A DNA stretch of 64,000 nt from Microvirga subterranea. GTDB lineage: Bacteria; Pseudomonadota; Alphaproteobacteria; Rhizobiales; Beijerinckiaceae. Shown piece by piece: positions 29,880 to 38,611 of the stretch. The notes under the pieces are model-generated. The model saw nothing but the letters and a program-made list of their open reading frames with translations, was not told where the DNA came from and searched no databases. Numbering within the stretch: position 1 is the stretch's first letter; every line of letters starts with the position of its first letter. The stretch lies in the NCBI RefSeq assembly GCF_003350535.1, contig NZ_QQBB01000001.1, forward strand, positions 296,727-360,726. Direction: 5' to 3'. The translations under genes were made by a program, and so were the position numbers.

Positions 29880-30893
29880 ATGACATCGCTCATACATGAT
29901 CCGGCCAGCCTGCGCGAGGCCGCAGCACGTCATGGCCTGCTCTATGGGGCGGCCCTCGGCACGGCCGACCTCGATGTCGAGCGCCTCCGACGCATCGTGC
30001 TGCGCGAATGCAGCCTCCTCAGCCCCGAATACGAGATGAAGTGGGACCACATCGGCATCCGGCCGGATTACCGGGCCGGCGACCGGCTGGTGGCCTTCGC
30101 GGCCGAGCACGCCCTGGCGGTTCACGGCCATGCTCTGTGGTGGCACGGATCGGTTCCAGCTCCTCTGAAGGGCGCCTCCCGACAGGCTTTTGCCGCCGCG
30201 GCCTTGCGGCACCTGACGGCCACGGTCCGGCGCTATACAGGACGGATGCATTCCTGGGACGTGGTCAACGAGCCGCTGGAGGAGGAGCCCGGCGGACGTC
30301 CGGACGGCCTGCGTCCCACACCCTTTCTCGACGCCCTCGGGCCCGACTACATCGCCGTCGCGTTCCGGAATGCCGTCGAGCTCGACCCCGGGGCGGTCCT
30401 GGTCCTCAACGAGATGGGCCTCGAATACACGTCCCCGGAGGCCGACAGGAAGCGCCGGCTGATGCTCGCGCTGCTCGAACGGCAGCTGGCCGACGGAACC
30501 CCGATCCACTGCCTCGGGCTTCAATCCCATCTCGATGCGGTGGATCAGCCCCGCCGCCATCCGGAGCTGCGGGCCTTCCTGAGGGAAGTGCGGCAGATGG
30601 GACTGGGCGTGATGATCACGGAGCTCGACGTCAGCGACCGCCATTGTCCGCGGGATCTCCGGCGGCGGGACGCCATGGTGGCGGACGTCTACCGGGCGCA
30701 TGTGGAACTCGTGCTGGAGGAGAGCCGCACGCTCGCCGTGACCACATGGGGTCTCGACGATGGCCGGTCCTGGCTCGCGGAAGGGCGGCCGCGGCCGGAC
30801 GGGGCGGCGGTGCGGCCCCTGCCCTTCGACAGGGCCCTGCGGCGAAAGCCGGCCTGGCGCGCCCTGAAGGAGGCCTTCCTGCGATTTCGGTAA
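29880..30893 (+). CDS. GH10 family endo-1,4-beta-xylanase, no signal peptide
   Basis: 337 residues, the length of a single GH10 catalytic domain. Acid/base Glu131 in WDVVNEP, nucleophile Glu248 in ITELDVS, plus HGHALWWHG (83-90) of the glycone site and LGLQSHLD. It begins directly with the barrel and lacks a signal peptide, so as annotated it would be cytoplasmic and act on imported xylo-oligomers, or be exported by another route. No ATG further upstream gives a leader. No xylan-uptake genes adjoin it; the sugar ABC locus is 14 kb away. Confidence 0.88.
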   Translation: MTSLIHDPASLREAAARHGLLYGAALGTADLDVERLRRIVLRECSLLSPEYEMKWDHIGIRPDYRAGDRLVAFAAEHALAVHGHALWWHGSVPAPLKGASRQAFAAAALRHLTATVRRYTGRMHSWDVVNEPLEEEPGGRPDGLRPTPFLDALGPDYIAVAFRNAVELDPGAVLVLNEMGLEYTSPEADRKRRLMLALLERQLADGTPIHCLGLQSHLDAVDQPRRHPELRAFLREVRQMGLGVMITELDVSDRHCPRDLRRRDAMVADVYRAHVELVLEESRTLAVTTWGLDDGRSWLAEGRPRPDGAAVRPLPFDRALRRKPAWRALKEAFLRFR

Positions 30894-31063
30894 CGGTCGG
30901 GGCGCCGGCGTCCCGGGAAACCGTTAACCGCGACGGTATCGCGCCCGCGTGACGTGCTACCGAAGTCGTCCTGGATCGGTTATCCAGAGGAGGCAAAGGG
31001 ATATTGACCTTTGCCGACAGGCCGGGCGTTACCGAACCAAGCACGCGCAGAGGATCGAGGTCG

Positions 31064-31564
31064 ATGGTTTTTCCAGTCGGACCCAACGAGGAGGAGCGCC
31101 TGAGAGCCCTCCTGGAGACCGGCATCCTCGATACGGCGTCGGACCCGGCCTTCGACGCCGTCACGGCCGAGGCCCGGGCGCATTTCGGCGTGCCCATGTG
31201 CCTGGTCACGCTCATCGACCGCGACCGGCAGTGGATCAAGTCCGCGCAAGGGGTCTGCATCCCGGAGACTCCGCGCGACATCGCCTTCTGCAACTACACG
31301 ATCCTCAGCGACGAGGTCTTCGTAGTCGAGGATGCGCTGGCCGACGAGCGCTTCAGGACCAATCCCGCCGTCACCGGCGAACTCGGCGTCCGGTTCTATG
31401 CGGGCGCTCCGCTGATCTACATGAAGAACATCCGACTCGGGGCCCTGTGCCTGCTGGACACGAAGCCGCGTACCTTCTCCCGTGGGGACCGGGCCGAGCT
31501 TCTCCTCTTCGCAGACCGGATCGTGGCGGAGATCGCGGCCCGCGAGTTCAACAAGATCCCGTAA
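31064..31564 (+). CDS. Stand-alone GAF-domain protein
   Basis: 166 residues, one GAF domain (about 10-160) of the type often fused to GGDEF or kinase modules: ETGILDT, LVTLIDRDRQWIKS, ETPRDIAFCNYTI, FYAGAPLI, LGALCLLD. No output domain follows. ATG 31064 is chosen because GAGG stands 3-12 bases upstream; an in-frame TTG at 31004 would add 20 unlikely residues. Ligand unknown; a free-methionine-sulfoxide reductase or a signalling GAF are the alternatives. Confidence 0.8.
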   Translation: MVFPVGPNEEERLRALLETGILDTASDPAFDAVTAEARAHFGVPMCLVTLIDRDRQWIKSAQGVCIPETPRDIAFCNYTILSDEVFVVEDALADERFRTNPAVTGELGVRFYAGAPLIYMKNIRLGALCLLDTKPRTFSRGDRAELLLFADRIVAEIAAREFNKIP

Positions 31565-31583
31565 GGGTCGGCAGGAGCCGGCT

Positions 31584-32372
31584 TCATTCGGTGGCCAGCC
31601 GCCAGGGATGCGGCGGAAGTGTCGGTGCGGTCAGGCTTACGCCGAACACCTCGGCGAGACGATCCTCCGTGAGCACCTGATAGGGGGCCCCACAGGCGAC
31701 GAGCCGCCCGGCATGCATCAGGGCGAGTGTGTCCGCCACCCCGGCCGCAAGCTGCAGATCGTGCAGCACCGCCAGCACCGCAAACCCCTCTCCAGCAAGA
31801 CGCCGGGCCTGAGCCAGGAGAGCGAGCTGGTGCTTCAGATCGAGGCTCGCGATCGGCTCGTCGAGAAACAGGATCTGACGGGCCTCGACGCTCCGGCCCG
31901 CCTTCAACTGCGCCAGGACGCGCGCGAAATGCACCCGCTGGCGCTCGCCCCCCGAAAGCGTCTGGTAGTTGCGTCCCGCGAGATGAGCGACATCGGCATC
32001 TGCCATGGCCTCGTCGACGAGCCGCTCACGGTCCGGTCGCGACAAGCCCCGACCGATTCCCTCGACGCCGAGGCCCGCCACTTCGACGGCCTTGAAGGGG
32101 AAGCCCAGGTCGGAGGCCTGCGGCATCACCGCCCGCAGATGCGCCAGCCGCCATGCCGGGATCGACCGGACAGGGCAGCCGTTCAACAGGACGGCTCCGT
32201 CGGTCGGCGCAAGCTCGCCGCACAGAAGCTTCAGGAGCGTCGACTTGCCGGCACCGTTGGGGCCGATGACGACCGTGAAGGTTCCGGCCTCGAGCGAGAG
32301 ATCGACCTTGTCGACCAGAAGACGCCTGTCGGCCGCGAATGAAACCTGCCTCGCCCCGAGGATCGTGCTCAT
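31584..32372 (-). CDS. hmuV: Haemin ABC transporter ATPase
   Basis: 262 residues. Walker A GPNGAGKST near residue 36, signature LSGGERQRVHFARVLAQL near 139-156 (HmuV-typical), Walker B ILFLDEP. Powers haem import across the inner membrane with HmuU. Start at 32372 overlaps the hmuU stop as ATGA. Confidence 0.94.
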   Translation of the reverse strand: MSTILGARQVSFAADRRLLVDKVDLSLEAGTFTVVIGPNGAGKSTLLKLLCGELAPTDGAVLLNGCPVRSIPAWRLAHLRAVMPQASDLGFPFKAVEVAGLGVEGIGRGLSRPDRERLVDEAMADADVAHLAGRNYQTLSGGERQRVHFARVLAQLKAGRSVEARQILFLDEPIASLDLKHQLALLAQARRLAGEGFAVLAVLHDLQLAAGVADTLALMHAGRLVACGAPYQVLTEDRLAEVFGVSLTAPTLPPHPWRLATE

Positions 32373-33430
32373 GACGAAACGCCTCCCTGGCGGCGCAGCA
32401 GGAGCCAGAGGAAGAACGGCGCACCGATCGCGGCGGTCAGGATTCCGATCGGCAGCTCCGCCGGCGCAGCAATGGTGCGGGCGACCGTGTCCGCACCGAC
32501 CAGCAGCGCTCCGCCGAGAAGCGCGGAGGCCGGCAGCAGGAAACGGTGATCGGGCCCGGCCATGAGGCGCAGCACGTGCGGCACCACGATGCCGACGAAC
32601 CCGATCATGCCGGCGCTCGCCACCGATGCGCCGACGGACACCGCCACGAGCAGGATCGCGAGCGCCTTCACGCGCTGCACCGGGATGCCGAGATGGAAGG
32701 CTTCCGCCTCCCCGAGAGAGAGCGCGTTCAATCCGCGCGCAAGGAAAGGCGAGGCGATGAGCATCGGCAGGATGAGCGGCGCGACCGTTGCGACCTTGAC
32801 CCAGCTCGCGCCGCTGAGGGAGCCCAGCGACCAGAACGACAGGTCGCGTAGCTGCCGGTCGTCGCTCAGGTACGAGAACAGCCCCATGACGGCGCCGGCG
32901 AGGGCACCGAACGCCACGCCAGCCAGCAGCATGGTGGCGATCGAGGTCCGTCCGCTGCGCGTTGCCACGAAGTAGAGTCCGAGCGTGGTCAGAAGGCCGC
33001 CCGCGAAGGCGCCGACCGGGAGGATTCCAAACGGAAGCGGGCCTACGAGCGGCACGAGCAGCGCGTCGCCCAGCACGATCGTCGCGGCCGCGGCCAGCGC
33101 AGCGCCGGCCGAGACGCCGACGAGGCCCGGATCGGCCAGCGGATTGCGGAACAGGCCCTGCATGAGCGCGCCGGACACGGCGAGCGCCGCACCGATCAGA
33201 AGGCCGAGACACAGGCGCGGCAGCCTAACCTGAAGCACGATCAGCGCGTCGCCGCCCGCTGCTCCCGCAAGCGCTGCGGCGACGCGCGCGAGCGGGATAC
33301 CGGTCGCTCCGAGGCTCATGGCCAGAACGCACATGGCGACGAGCAATCCGATCAGTGCAGTGATGAGGGGCCATCGGCGGACATGATGCCGAGAGCGACG
33401 CGACGGCACACTCATGGCGAGCGCGATCAT
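32369..33430 (-). CDS. hmuU: Haemin ABC transporter permease
   Basis: 353 residues, FecCD-family inner-membrane permease with about nine to ten hydrophobic helices. Family blocks seen: PRLCLGLLIGAALAVSGALMQG in the first third and GMIGFVGIVVPHVLRLMAGPDHR in the last third. The start at 33430 overlaps the hmuT stop as ATGA. Confidence 0.94.
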   Translation of the reverse strand: MIALAMSVPSRRSRHHVRRWPLITALIGLLVAMCVLAMSLGATGIPLARVAAALAGAAGGDALIVLQVRLPRLCLGLLIGAALAVSGALMQGLFRNPLADPGLVGVSAGAALAAAATIVLGDALLVPLVGPLPFGILPVGAFAGGLLTTLGLYFVATRSGRTSIATMLLAGVAFGALAGAVMGLFSYLSDDRQLRDLSFWSLGSLSGASWVKVATVAPLILPMLIASPFLARGLNALSLGEAEAFHLGIPVQRVKALAILLVAVSVGASVASAGMIGFVGIVVPHVLRLMAGPDHRFLLPASALLGGALLVGADTVARTIAAPAELPIGILTAAIGAPFFLWLLLRRQGGVSS

Positions 33431-34308
33431 GGCCGGGCGATCTGCCGTGCAGCGGCCGGAAGATCGGGGTGAAGCGCCGCCATCAGCTCCTGCGCGGCCT
33501 GTGGCGTGCGCGGTCCGAAGCCCAGCAGGTAGAGCCCGTCCATTACCACGAGCCTGCGACCGGCGGCGGCCGGCGTGGCCGCGAAGGCCGGCAGTGCGAA
33601 CGGGTCCTGCGCCTTGCCGCCAGGCCCGTGCTCCATCATGACGATGGCCTCGGGCGCTGCCGCGATCAGTCCTTCGTCCGAAAGGGGCTTCCAGCCTTCG
33701 AGGGACGAAGCCGCATTTTCGGCGCCAGCCAGCGCCAGCATCGCGTCGGCCGTCGTGCCTCTTCCGCCGACCATCGGCCGGCCGTTCTGGAGCGACAGGA
33801 TGAAGAGCGTGCGGACGGGCCGCTGCACCTGCGCGCGGTTCCCGGCGAGCCGCGCGAAACCGCCTTCGACCTCCTCCACCAGCGCTTCGCCCCTGTCGCC
33901 TGCCTCGACGGCCTTCGCGACCTCCCGGATGCGGCGGATGATGCCCGCTGCGCTCGGCGTGTCGGGAACGCGCACGACTATAACGCCGGCCTGCTCGACG
34001 AGACGGATGGCGTCCGGCGGGCCGGCGCCGTCGATCGCGATCACGAGGGACGGATTGAGCGACAGGATCCCTTCTGCTCCGAGGGCGCGCACATATCCCA
34101 CGTTCGCCTTCGTCCTGAGCGCGTCGGCGGGATACTGGCTCGTGGTGTCGACGCCGACGATCTCGCCGTCATGGCCGAGCCGATAGAGGATCTCGGTCAC
34201 GGCGCCGCCGATGCTGACGATGCGGGGCAGTTTGGCCGCCCCAACGGAGGACGAGGCGAGCACCAGGGCGGACGACAAGAGGAATCTGCGGCGGGACAGG
34301 TTCGTCAT
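33427..34308 (-). CDS. hmuT: Periplasmic haemin-binding protein
   Basis: 293 residues. The N-terminus SRRRFLLSSALVLASS resembles a twin-arginine signal (RR followed by F and a short hydrophobic run). The mature part is a class III (BtuF/HmuT-like) binding protein with IVSIGGAVTEILYRLG and VGVDTTSQYP blocks. Delivers haem to HmuUV. It follows hemP after 11 bases. Confidence 0.92.
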   Translation of the reverse strand: MTNLSRRRFLLSSALVLASSSVGAAKLPRIVSIGGAVTEILYRLGHDGEIVGVDTTSQYPADALRTKANVGYVRALGAEGILSLNPSLVIAIDGAGPPDAIRLVEQAGVIVVRVPDTPSAAGIIRRIREVAKAVEAGDRGEALVEEVEGGFARLAGNRAQVQRPVRTLFILSLQNGRPMVGGRGTTADAMLALAGAENAASSLEGWKPLSDEGLIAAAPEAIVMMEHGPGGKAQDPFALPAFAATPAAAGRRLVVMDGLYLLGFGPRTPQAAQELMAALHPDLPAAARQIARP

Positions 34309-34319
34309 GATGGGATCCC

Positions 34320-34490
34320 TTACTTCGTGAGAATGAGCTTGCCGTTTGCCGTGACCCGCAGCCGGTATCGCTCGCCGCGGTGGAGGAGTACCACCTCGCG
34401 GGCGTTGCCGATCAGGGTCATCACATCGATCTCCCTGACGGCTGCGGGCTTGGGCGCGACCGCATCGGAGGGCGGAGGCAAGTTCTGCAC
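34320..34490 (-). CDS. hemP: Haemin uptake protein HemP
   Basis: 56 residues, start GTG at 34490 with GGAG 6 bases upstream. The C-terminal half reads NAREVVLLHRGERYRLRV followed by TANGKLILTK, the HemP signature (HxGxxYxLRxTxxGKLILTK). In rhizobial relatives HemP is needed for full expression of the haem receptor. It is first in the hemP-hmuTUV operon, directly behind two iron-box-like elements. Confidence 0.88.
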   Translation of the reverse strand: MQNLPPPSDAVAPKPAAVREIDVMTLIGNAREVVLLHRGERYRLRVTANGKLILTK

Positions 34491-34502
34491 GACGTTCTCC
34501 AG

Positions 34503-34519
34503 TTTTTATGTCTTCTAAA
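34503..34519. promoter_or_regulatory. Candidate iron-control element (Irr box) 1
   Basis: TTTTTATgtcTTCTAAA fits the ICE consensus TTTAGAA-N3-TTCTAAA with a perfect right half and 4/7 in the left half. It lies 13 bases before hemP. Irr binding is inferred from rhizobial precedent. Confidence 0.5.
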
Positions 34520-34554
34520 GTACCGAAAATTCTGTAACTTTGATGTATTCGCAG

Positions 34555-34571
34555 TTTAGAATAATGTAAAA
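34555..34571. promoter_or_regulatory. Candidate iron-control element (Irr box) 2
   Basis: TTTAGAAtaaTGTAAAA fits TTTAGAA-N3-TTCTAAA with a perfect left half and 4/7 right. It is wrapped in a perfect 7-bp inverted repeat GCAGTTT (34551-34557) / AAACTGC (34569-34575). Located between hemP and the haem receptor gene, it could serve either or both. Confidence 0.5.
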
Positions 34572-34733
34572 CTGCGTTTTCACAGCTCGATATTGACGGC
34601 GTTACTCGATTTGGATAACGGATGCAAACCCTCTTCGACAGAGGATGAGTTGTAGCCAGCCAGCGCGAGCCTGATTTCTCCGCGAGCCAGCCAGTCGTTC
34701 AACAAAGCTCCATCAAAGACTGGAATCGTCAGG

Positions 34734-36884
34734 ATGATCATGTTCCTGCGCGAAGGGCTTCGCGCGTCCACTTCACCTCTTGCCCTTCTCGTGCTCGTGC
34801 CGCTCGCCGGTGCGCCCTTCACGTCGGCAGCGAAAGCCCAGAGCGGCCCGTCCGCTCCGGCGGCGGTCGAGGGAGATGTGCTGGAACTCGACACGATCAC
34901 GGTGACGTCGGGCAAGACCGAGGACAAGGTGATCAACGACCTTGCCGGATCGAGCGTGGTCACGCGCCGGCAGATCGATCTGTTCCAATCGTCCCGAATC
35001 TCCGACGTTCTCCAGGGCGTCCCAGGCGTCGCCGTGCAGGAGACCGGAACGGACCCGGGCCAGGCAGTCAACATCCGCGGCCTTCAGGATTTCGGCCGGG
35101 TGAACGTGCTCGTGGACGGTGCGCGCCAGGACTACCAGGTGAGCGGCCATGGGGCGAACGGCACCTTCTATCTCGATCCCGAGCTGATCGGGCAGGTGGA
35201 CGTGGTGCGCGGCCCGGTCTCGACCGTCTACGGGTCCGGCGCCATCGGCGGCGTCGTCTCGTTCCGCACGCGGACGATCGACGACATCCTCAAGCCCGAC
35301 GAGCGATACGGCGCGGTCCAGAAGTTCGGCGCCGGAACGAACGGCGCGGGATTCCTCACCAACAGCATGGTGGGGGCGCGCATCGGCACGGCTGCGGACG
35401 TGTTCGGCCAGTTCCTCTACCGCAACACGGGCAACTATCGCGACGGCAACGGCGACACGATCCGAGATTCCGATTCCGAGCTGACCTCGGGTCTGTTCAA
35501 GTTCAACCTTTACCCGGCTGACGGCCACACGGTGAGCGGCTCCGCCCTGCTGCAGAACTACGACTTCGCCAATAACGGCGACACCGGCACGGGAACGCGG
35601 TTCCGGAACGACGTCACGGCCAACACTTTCACGCTCGGCTATCGCTTCAGCCGCCCGGACATCCAGTGGTTCGACCTGAACGTGAAAGCCTACTACACCA
35701 CCACCGAGGACCGGAAGCGCGTCGTCACGCCGAGCCGGACCTACGGCAGCCTGGGCGTGAAGCCCGGCGATCCGCTGAACTACAGCATGGATACGGCTGG
35801 CTTCGACATCAGCAACACCGCCCGATTCGAGACCTTCGGCCTCGGCCACGCCCTCACCTTCGGCATCGACGGCGCACAGGACCAGGGCAAGACGGACGAC
35901 CGGGCCGGCGGCTACGGCTCGGCCTTCACGCCCTCGGGCGAACGCCGGCTCTTCGGCGGCTTCATCCAGGACGAGGTCAGGGTGACGCCCTGGCTGCGCG
36001 CCATCGGAGCCCTGCGCTTCGACGGCTACGATCTGAACGGCGGCGGCATCGGCTCGGACGGATCGCGCGTCTCGCCCAAGATCACGGTGGGCGTCGCGCC
36101 GGTCCAGGGCATCGAGTTCTACGGCACATATGCGGAAGGCTACCGCGCACCCTCGATCACCGAGACCCTGATTCAGGGGGCGCACCCCTACCCGGTCTTC
36201 AACATCCTGCCGAACCCATCCCTGAGGCCCGAAGTGGCGCACAACCTCGAAGGCGGCGTCAACGTCCAGTACGACAACGTGCTGCGCGACGGCGACAGCT
36301 TCCGCGCCAAGGCGTCGGTGTTCCACAACGAGATCGACGATTACATCGACACGGTCGCGGTCGGCCCTGTCTACAACGTGCCGGTCGTTCCGGGCATGCC
36401 GGTCTTCGTCTGCAACTTCGTGCCTACGCTCTGCGCCATCCCCATGCGGGACCAGCAGTATCAGAACATCGCCAAGGCGCGCCTGCAAGGAGCGGAGCTG
36501 GAGGCTGCTTATGATTGGGGCGGCGGCTTCGTGAGCCTCGCCGGCACCATCATCGACGGTAGGAACGAGGTCACGGGCGATCCGCTCAATTCGGTGCTGC
36601 CGAATCGGATCAGCACGACGGTCGGGCTGCGCCTCTTCGACGACAAGCTCACGGTCGGAACCCGCCTGACCTTCTTGGACGATGCCCAGCTCGCCGTCAC
36701 GAATCCGACAAAGGGCTATGGCCTCGTCGATCTGTTCGCGTCCTACCGCTACGACGAGAACATCAGCGGCGACGTCAGCATCCAGAACGTGTTCGACCGG
36801 CAGTACACCCAATACCTGAACAGCAACGCCAGTCCCGGCCTCACGGCCAAGTTCGGCCTGACGGTCAAATTCGCCAGCCGCTAA
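34734..36884 (+). CDS. hmuR: TonB-dependent outer-membrane haem receptor
   Basis: 716 residues. The signal peptide runs to about residue 36 (AAKAQ), with a TonB box near DTITVTS (53-59). The plug domain has VNIRGLQDFGRVNVLVDGAR and VVRGP..TVYGSGAIGG. The barrel carries the haem-receptor motif YRAPS...NPSLRPE, matching FRAP/NPNL. It ends in a typical barrel strand. Imports haem across the outer membrane, powered by TonB. First gene of the plus-strand haem operon. Confidence 0.92.
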   Translation: MIMFLREGLRASTSPLALLVLVPLAGAPFTSAAKAQSGPSAPAAVEGDVLELDTITVTSGKTEDKVINDLAGSSVVTRRQIDLFQSSRISDVLQGVPGVAVQETGTDPGQAVNIRGLQDFGRVNVLVDGARQDYQVSGHGANGTFYLDPELIGQVDVVRGPVSTVYGSGAIGGVVSFRTRTIDDILKPDERYGAVQKFGAGTNGAGFLTNSMVGARIGTAADVFGQFLYRNTGNYRDGNGDTIRDSDSELTSGLFKFNLYPADGHTVSGSALLQNYDFANNGDTGTGTRFRNDVTANTFTLGYRFSRPDIQWFDLNVKAYYTTTEDRKRVVTPSRTYGSLGVKPGDPLNYSMDTAGFDISNTARFETFGLGHALTFGIDGAQDQGKTDDRAGGYGSAFTPSGERRLFGGFIQDEVRVTPWLRAIGALRFDGYDLNGGGIGSDGSRVSPKITVGVAPVQGIEFYGTYAEGYRAPSITETLIQGAHPYPVFNILPNPSLRPEVAHNLEGGVNVQYDNVLRDGDSFRAKASVFHNEIDDYIDTVAVGPVYNVPVVPGMPVFVCNFVPTLCAIPMRDQQYQNIAKARLQGAELEAAYDWGGGFVSLAGTIIDGRNEVTGDPLNSVLPNRISTTVGLRLFDDKLTVGTRLTFLDDAQLAVTNPTKGYGLVDLFASYRYDENISGDVSIQNVFDRQYTQYLNSNASPGLTAKFGLTVKFASR

Positions 36885-36919
36885 GTCACTGACACCCAAC
36901 GATGAGGAGTGCACATCCG

Positions 36920-37258
36920 ATGTTCATCGCCATGAACCGCTTCAAGGTCCTGAAAGATGCCGCGCAGGAGTTCGAGCAGCGCTGGCTCACGCGGGAGAGT
37001 CATCTGCACGAGCTCGACGGCTTCGTCGAGTTCCACATGCTGCGCGGGCCGGAGCGTGAGGATCACGTGCTCTACTCCTCGCACACGGTCTGGGCCACGA
37101 AGGCGCATTTCGAGGCCTGGACCCGCTCGGAGCAATTCCGCGCCTCCCATACCCGTGCAAGCACCGGCTCCAACAAGCCGCTCACCCTCGGGCACCCGGA
37201 ATTCGAGGGCTTCGAGGTCATCCAGACCATCGGGTCGCTCCCGAAGGCGGCGGAGTGA
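36920..37258 (+). CDS. IsdG-type haem-degrading monooxygenase
   Basis: 112 residues, one ABM fold domain. The catalytic triad of IsdG/IsdI (Asn-Trp-His) is conserved at N6, W67 and H77. Cytoplasmic; opens imported haem to release iron. RBS GAGGAG lies 10 bases before the ATG. It follows the receptor by 35 bases. The rhizobial HmuQ/HmuD enzymes are the likely relatives. Confidence 0.88.
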   Translation: MFIAMNRFKVLKDAAQEFEQRWLTRESHLHELDGFVEFHMLRGPEREDHVLYSSHTVWATKAHFEAWTRSEQFRASHTRASTGSNKPLTLGHPEFEGFEVIQTIGSLPKAAE

Positions 37259-37791
37259 GTGCAGCCATGGCCCAAGTCTCTCCCCTCGCTCGCCCGGAGG
37301 ACCGGATTCGCGCGCAGCTCGCCGCGAAGCCCGACGGTGTCCTCGAGACCATCGCGGCCGATGTGGGCGTGCCGCTCGCGGACGTCCTCGCGTGCCTTCC
37401 CGAGGGCGCGTCCGTGCCGGCGGACGGCTCCGCCTTCGAGGAGATCTGGAAGGATCTGGTGGCCTGGGGCGAGATCACCTTCGTGGTCCATACCCGCGAC
37501 GGCGTCTTCGAGTGCAAAGGCGGCATCCCGTCGGGTTCTTTCGGCCGCGGCTACTTCAATGTCCACGGCGACAGCCCGATCGGCGGGCACCTCAGGGCCG
37601 ATCGCTGCCAGTCGATTCATTTCGTCGACCGCCCCTTCTTCGGCAAACGCTCCTGCTCGGTGCAGTTCATCAACCTGGAGGGCGAGGCCATGTTCAAGGT
37701 CTTCGTCGGCCGGAACGGGGACCGGAGCCTGAAGACGGAACAGCTTGCCCGCTTCGAAGCTTTACGCGACAGAATGGCCGCACGCTCATGA
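37255..37791 (+). CDS. hutX: Cytosolic haem-carrier protein HutX
   Basis: 178 residues, HutX/HuvX family, which binds intracellular haem and hands it to degrading enzymes. Blocks VVHTRDGVFECKGGIPSG and YFNVHGDSPIGGHLRAD are characteristic. GTG at 37255 overlaps the previous stop; ATG at 37267 is the alternative. Its stop overlaps the next start as ATGA. It stands where many rhizobia carry hmuS. Confidence 0.85.
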   Translation: MSAAMAQVSPLARPEDRIRAQLAAKPDGVLETIAADVGVPLADVLACLPEGASVPADGSAFEEIWKDLVAWGEITFVVHTRDGVFECKGGIPSGSFGRGYFNVHGDSPIGGHLRADRCQSIHFVDRPFFGKRSCSVQFINLEGEAMFKVFVGRNGDRSLKTEQLARFEALRDRMAARS

Positions 37792-38588
37792 ATGCGGCCG
37801 TTTCCTGGGCCGCAGGGGAGAAAGATGGCATGAAGGATCCGACGCTGCCGGTCGACAACGAGGCCCGCCAGATCGCCAAGACCCTGATGCGCACGGCGCG
37901 CTCGGGCGCGCTTGCCACCAACGATCCCGCGGCGGGCTTTCCCTTCGCCAGCCTCGTGGCGGTTGCCACCGATCTCGACGGATCGCCTCTGATCCTCACG
38001 TCGCAGCTCTCGGTGCATACCAAGCTGCTCGAAGCCGACAACCGCTGCTCCCTGCTGCTGTCCGCCTCCGGCAAGGGCGATCCGCTCGCCCATCCGCGCA
38101 TCACCCTGCCGGCCGAAGCGAAGCGGATCGAACGCGGGACGGCCGAGGGCGACCGGATCCGTCGCCGCTACCTGGCGCACCAGCCGAAGGCCAGCCTTTA
38201 CGTGGACTTTCCGGACTTCTCGTTCTGGCGCCTCGACGTCACGTCGGCGAGCCTCAACGGAGGCTTCGGGCGCGCCTACCGGATGGACCGGACCGACGTG
38301 CTGACGTCGCTCGACGGACTGGCCGACCTCGTCGAGATGGAGGCCGGCGCCGTCGAGCACATGAACGACGACCATGCCGATGCGGTCGCGCTTTATGCGG
38401 CGCGCCTGTGCGGCGCCCGCGAAGGCGCATGGCGCCTGTCGGGGATCGATCCGGAGGGAATGGTGCTCGCACTCGGGGACGAGATCGTGCGCCTCACCTT
38501 CCCCGAGCCCCTGAAGAGCGGGGCGGAGCTGCGGCCCCTGCTGGTCCGGCTGGCGCAGGAGGCGCGCAGCCGGACGCAGCAAGGCTGA
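37788..38588 (+). CDS. HugZ-like haem oxygenase / PNPOx-fold protein
   Basis: 266 residues. An N-terminal FMN-binding split-barrel (pyridoxamine-phosphate-oxidase-like, about 25-165) and a C-terminal DUF2470 domain (about 185-260, GAVEHMNDDHADAVALYA). HugZ of Helicobacter has this layout and degrades haem. Placement in the haem operon supports that role; other members are uncharacterised. Start fixed by ATGA overlap at 37788. Confidence 0.8.
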   Translation: MNAAVSWAAGEKDGMKDPTLPVDNEARQIAKTLMRTARSGALATNDPAAGFPFASLVAVATDLDGSPLILTSQLSVHTKLLEADNRCSLLLSASGKGDPLAHPRITLPAEAKRIERGTAEGDRIRRRYLAHQPKASLYVDFPDFSFWRLDVTSASLNGGFGRAYRMDRTDVLTSLDGLADLVEMEAGAVEHMNDDHADAVALYAARLCGAREGAWRLSGIDPEGMVLALGDEIVRLTFPEPLKSGAELRPLLVRLAQEARSRTQQG

Positions 38589-38589
38589 G

Positions 38590-38611
38590 GCGTCGCTTTA
38601 CGACGCGTATT
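38590..38611 (+). terminator. Terminator hairpin of the haem operon
   Basis: GCGTCG (38590-38595) / CGACGC (38601-38606), loop CTTTA, followed by GTATTT. It begins 2 bases after the hugZ-like stop and overlaps the stop codon of the convergent carboxypeptidase gene. Confidence 0.5.
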
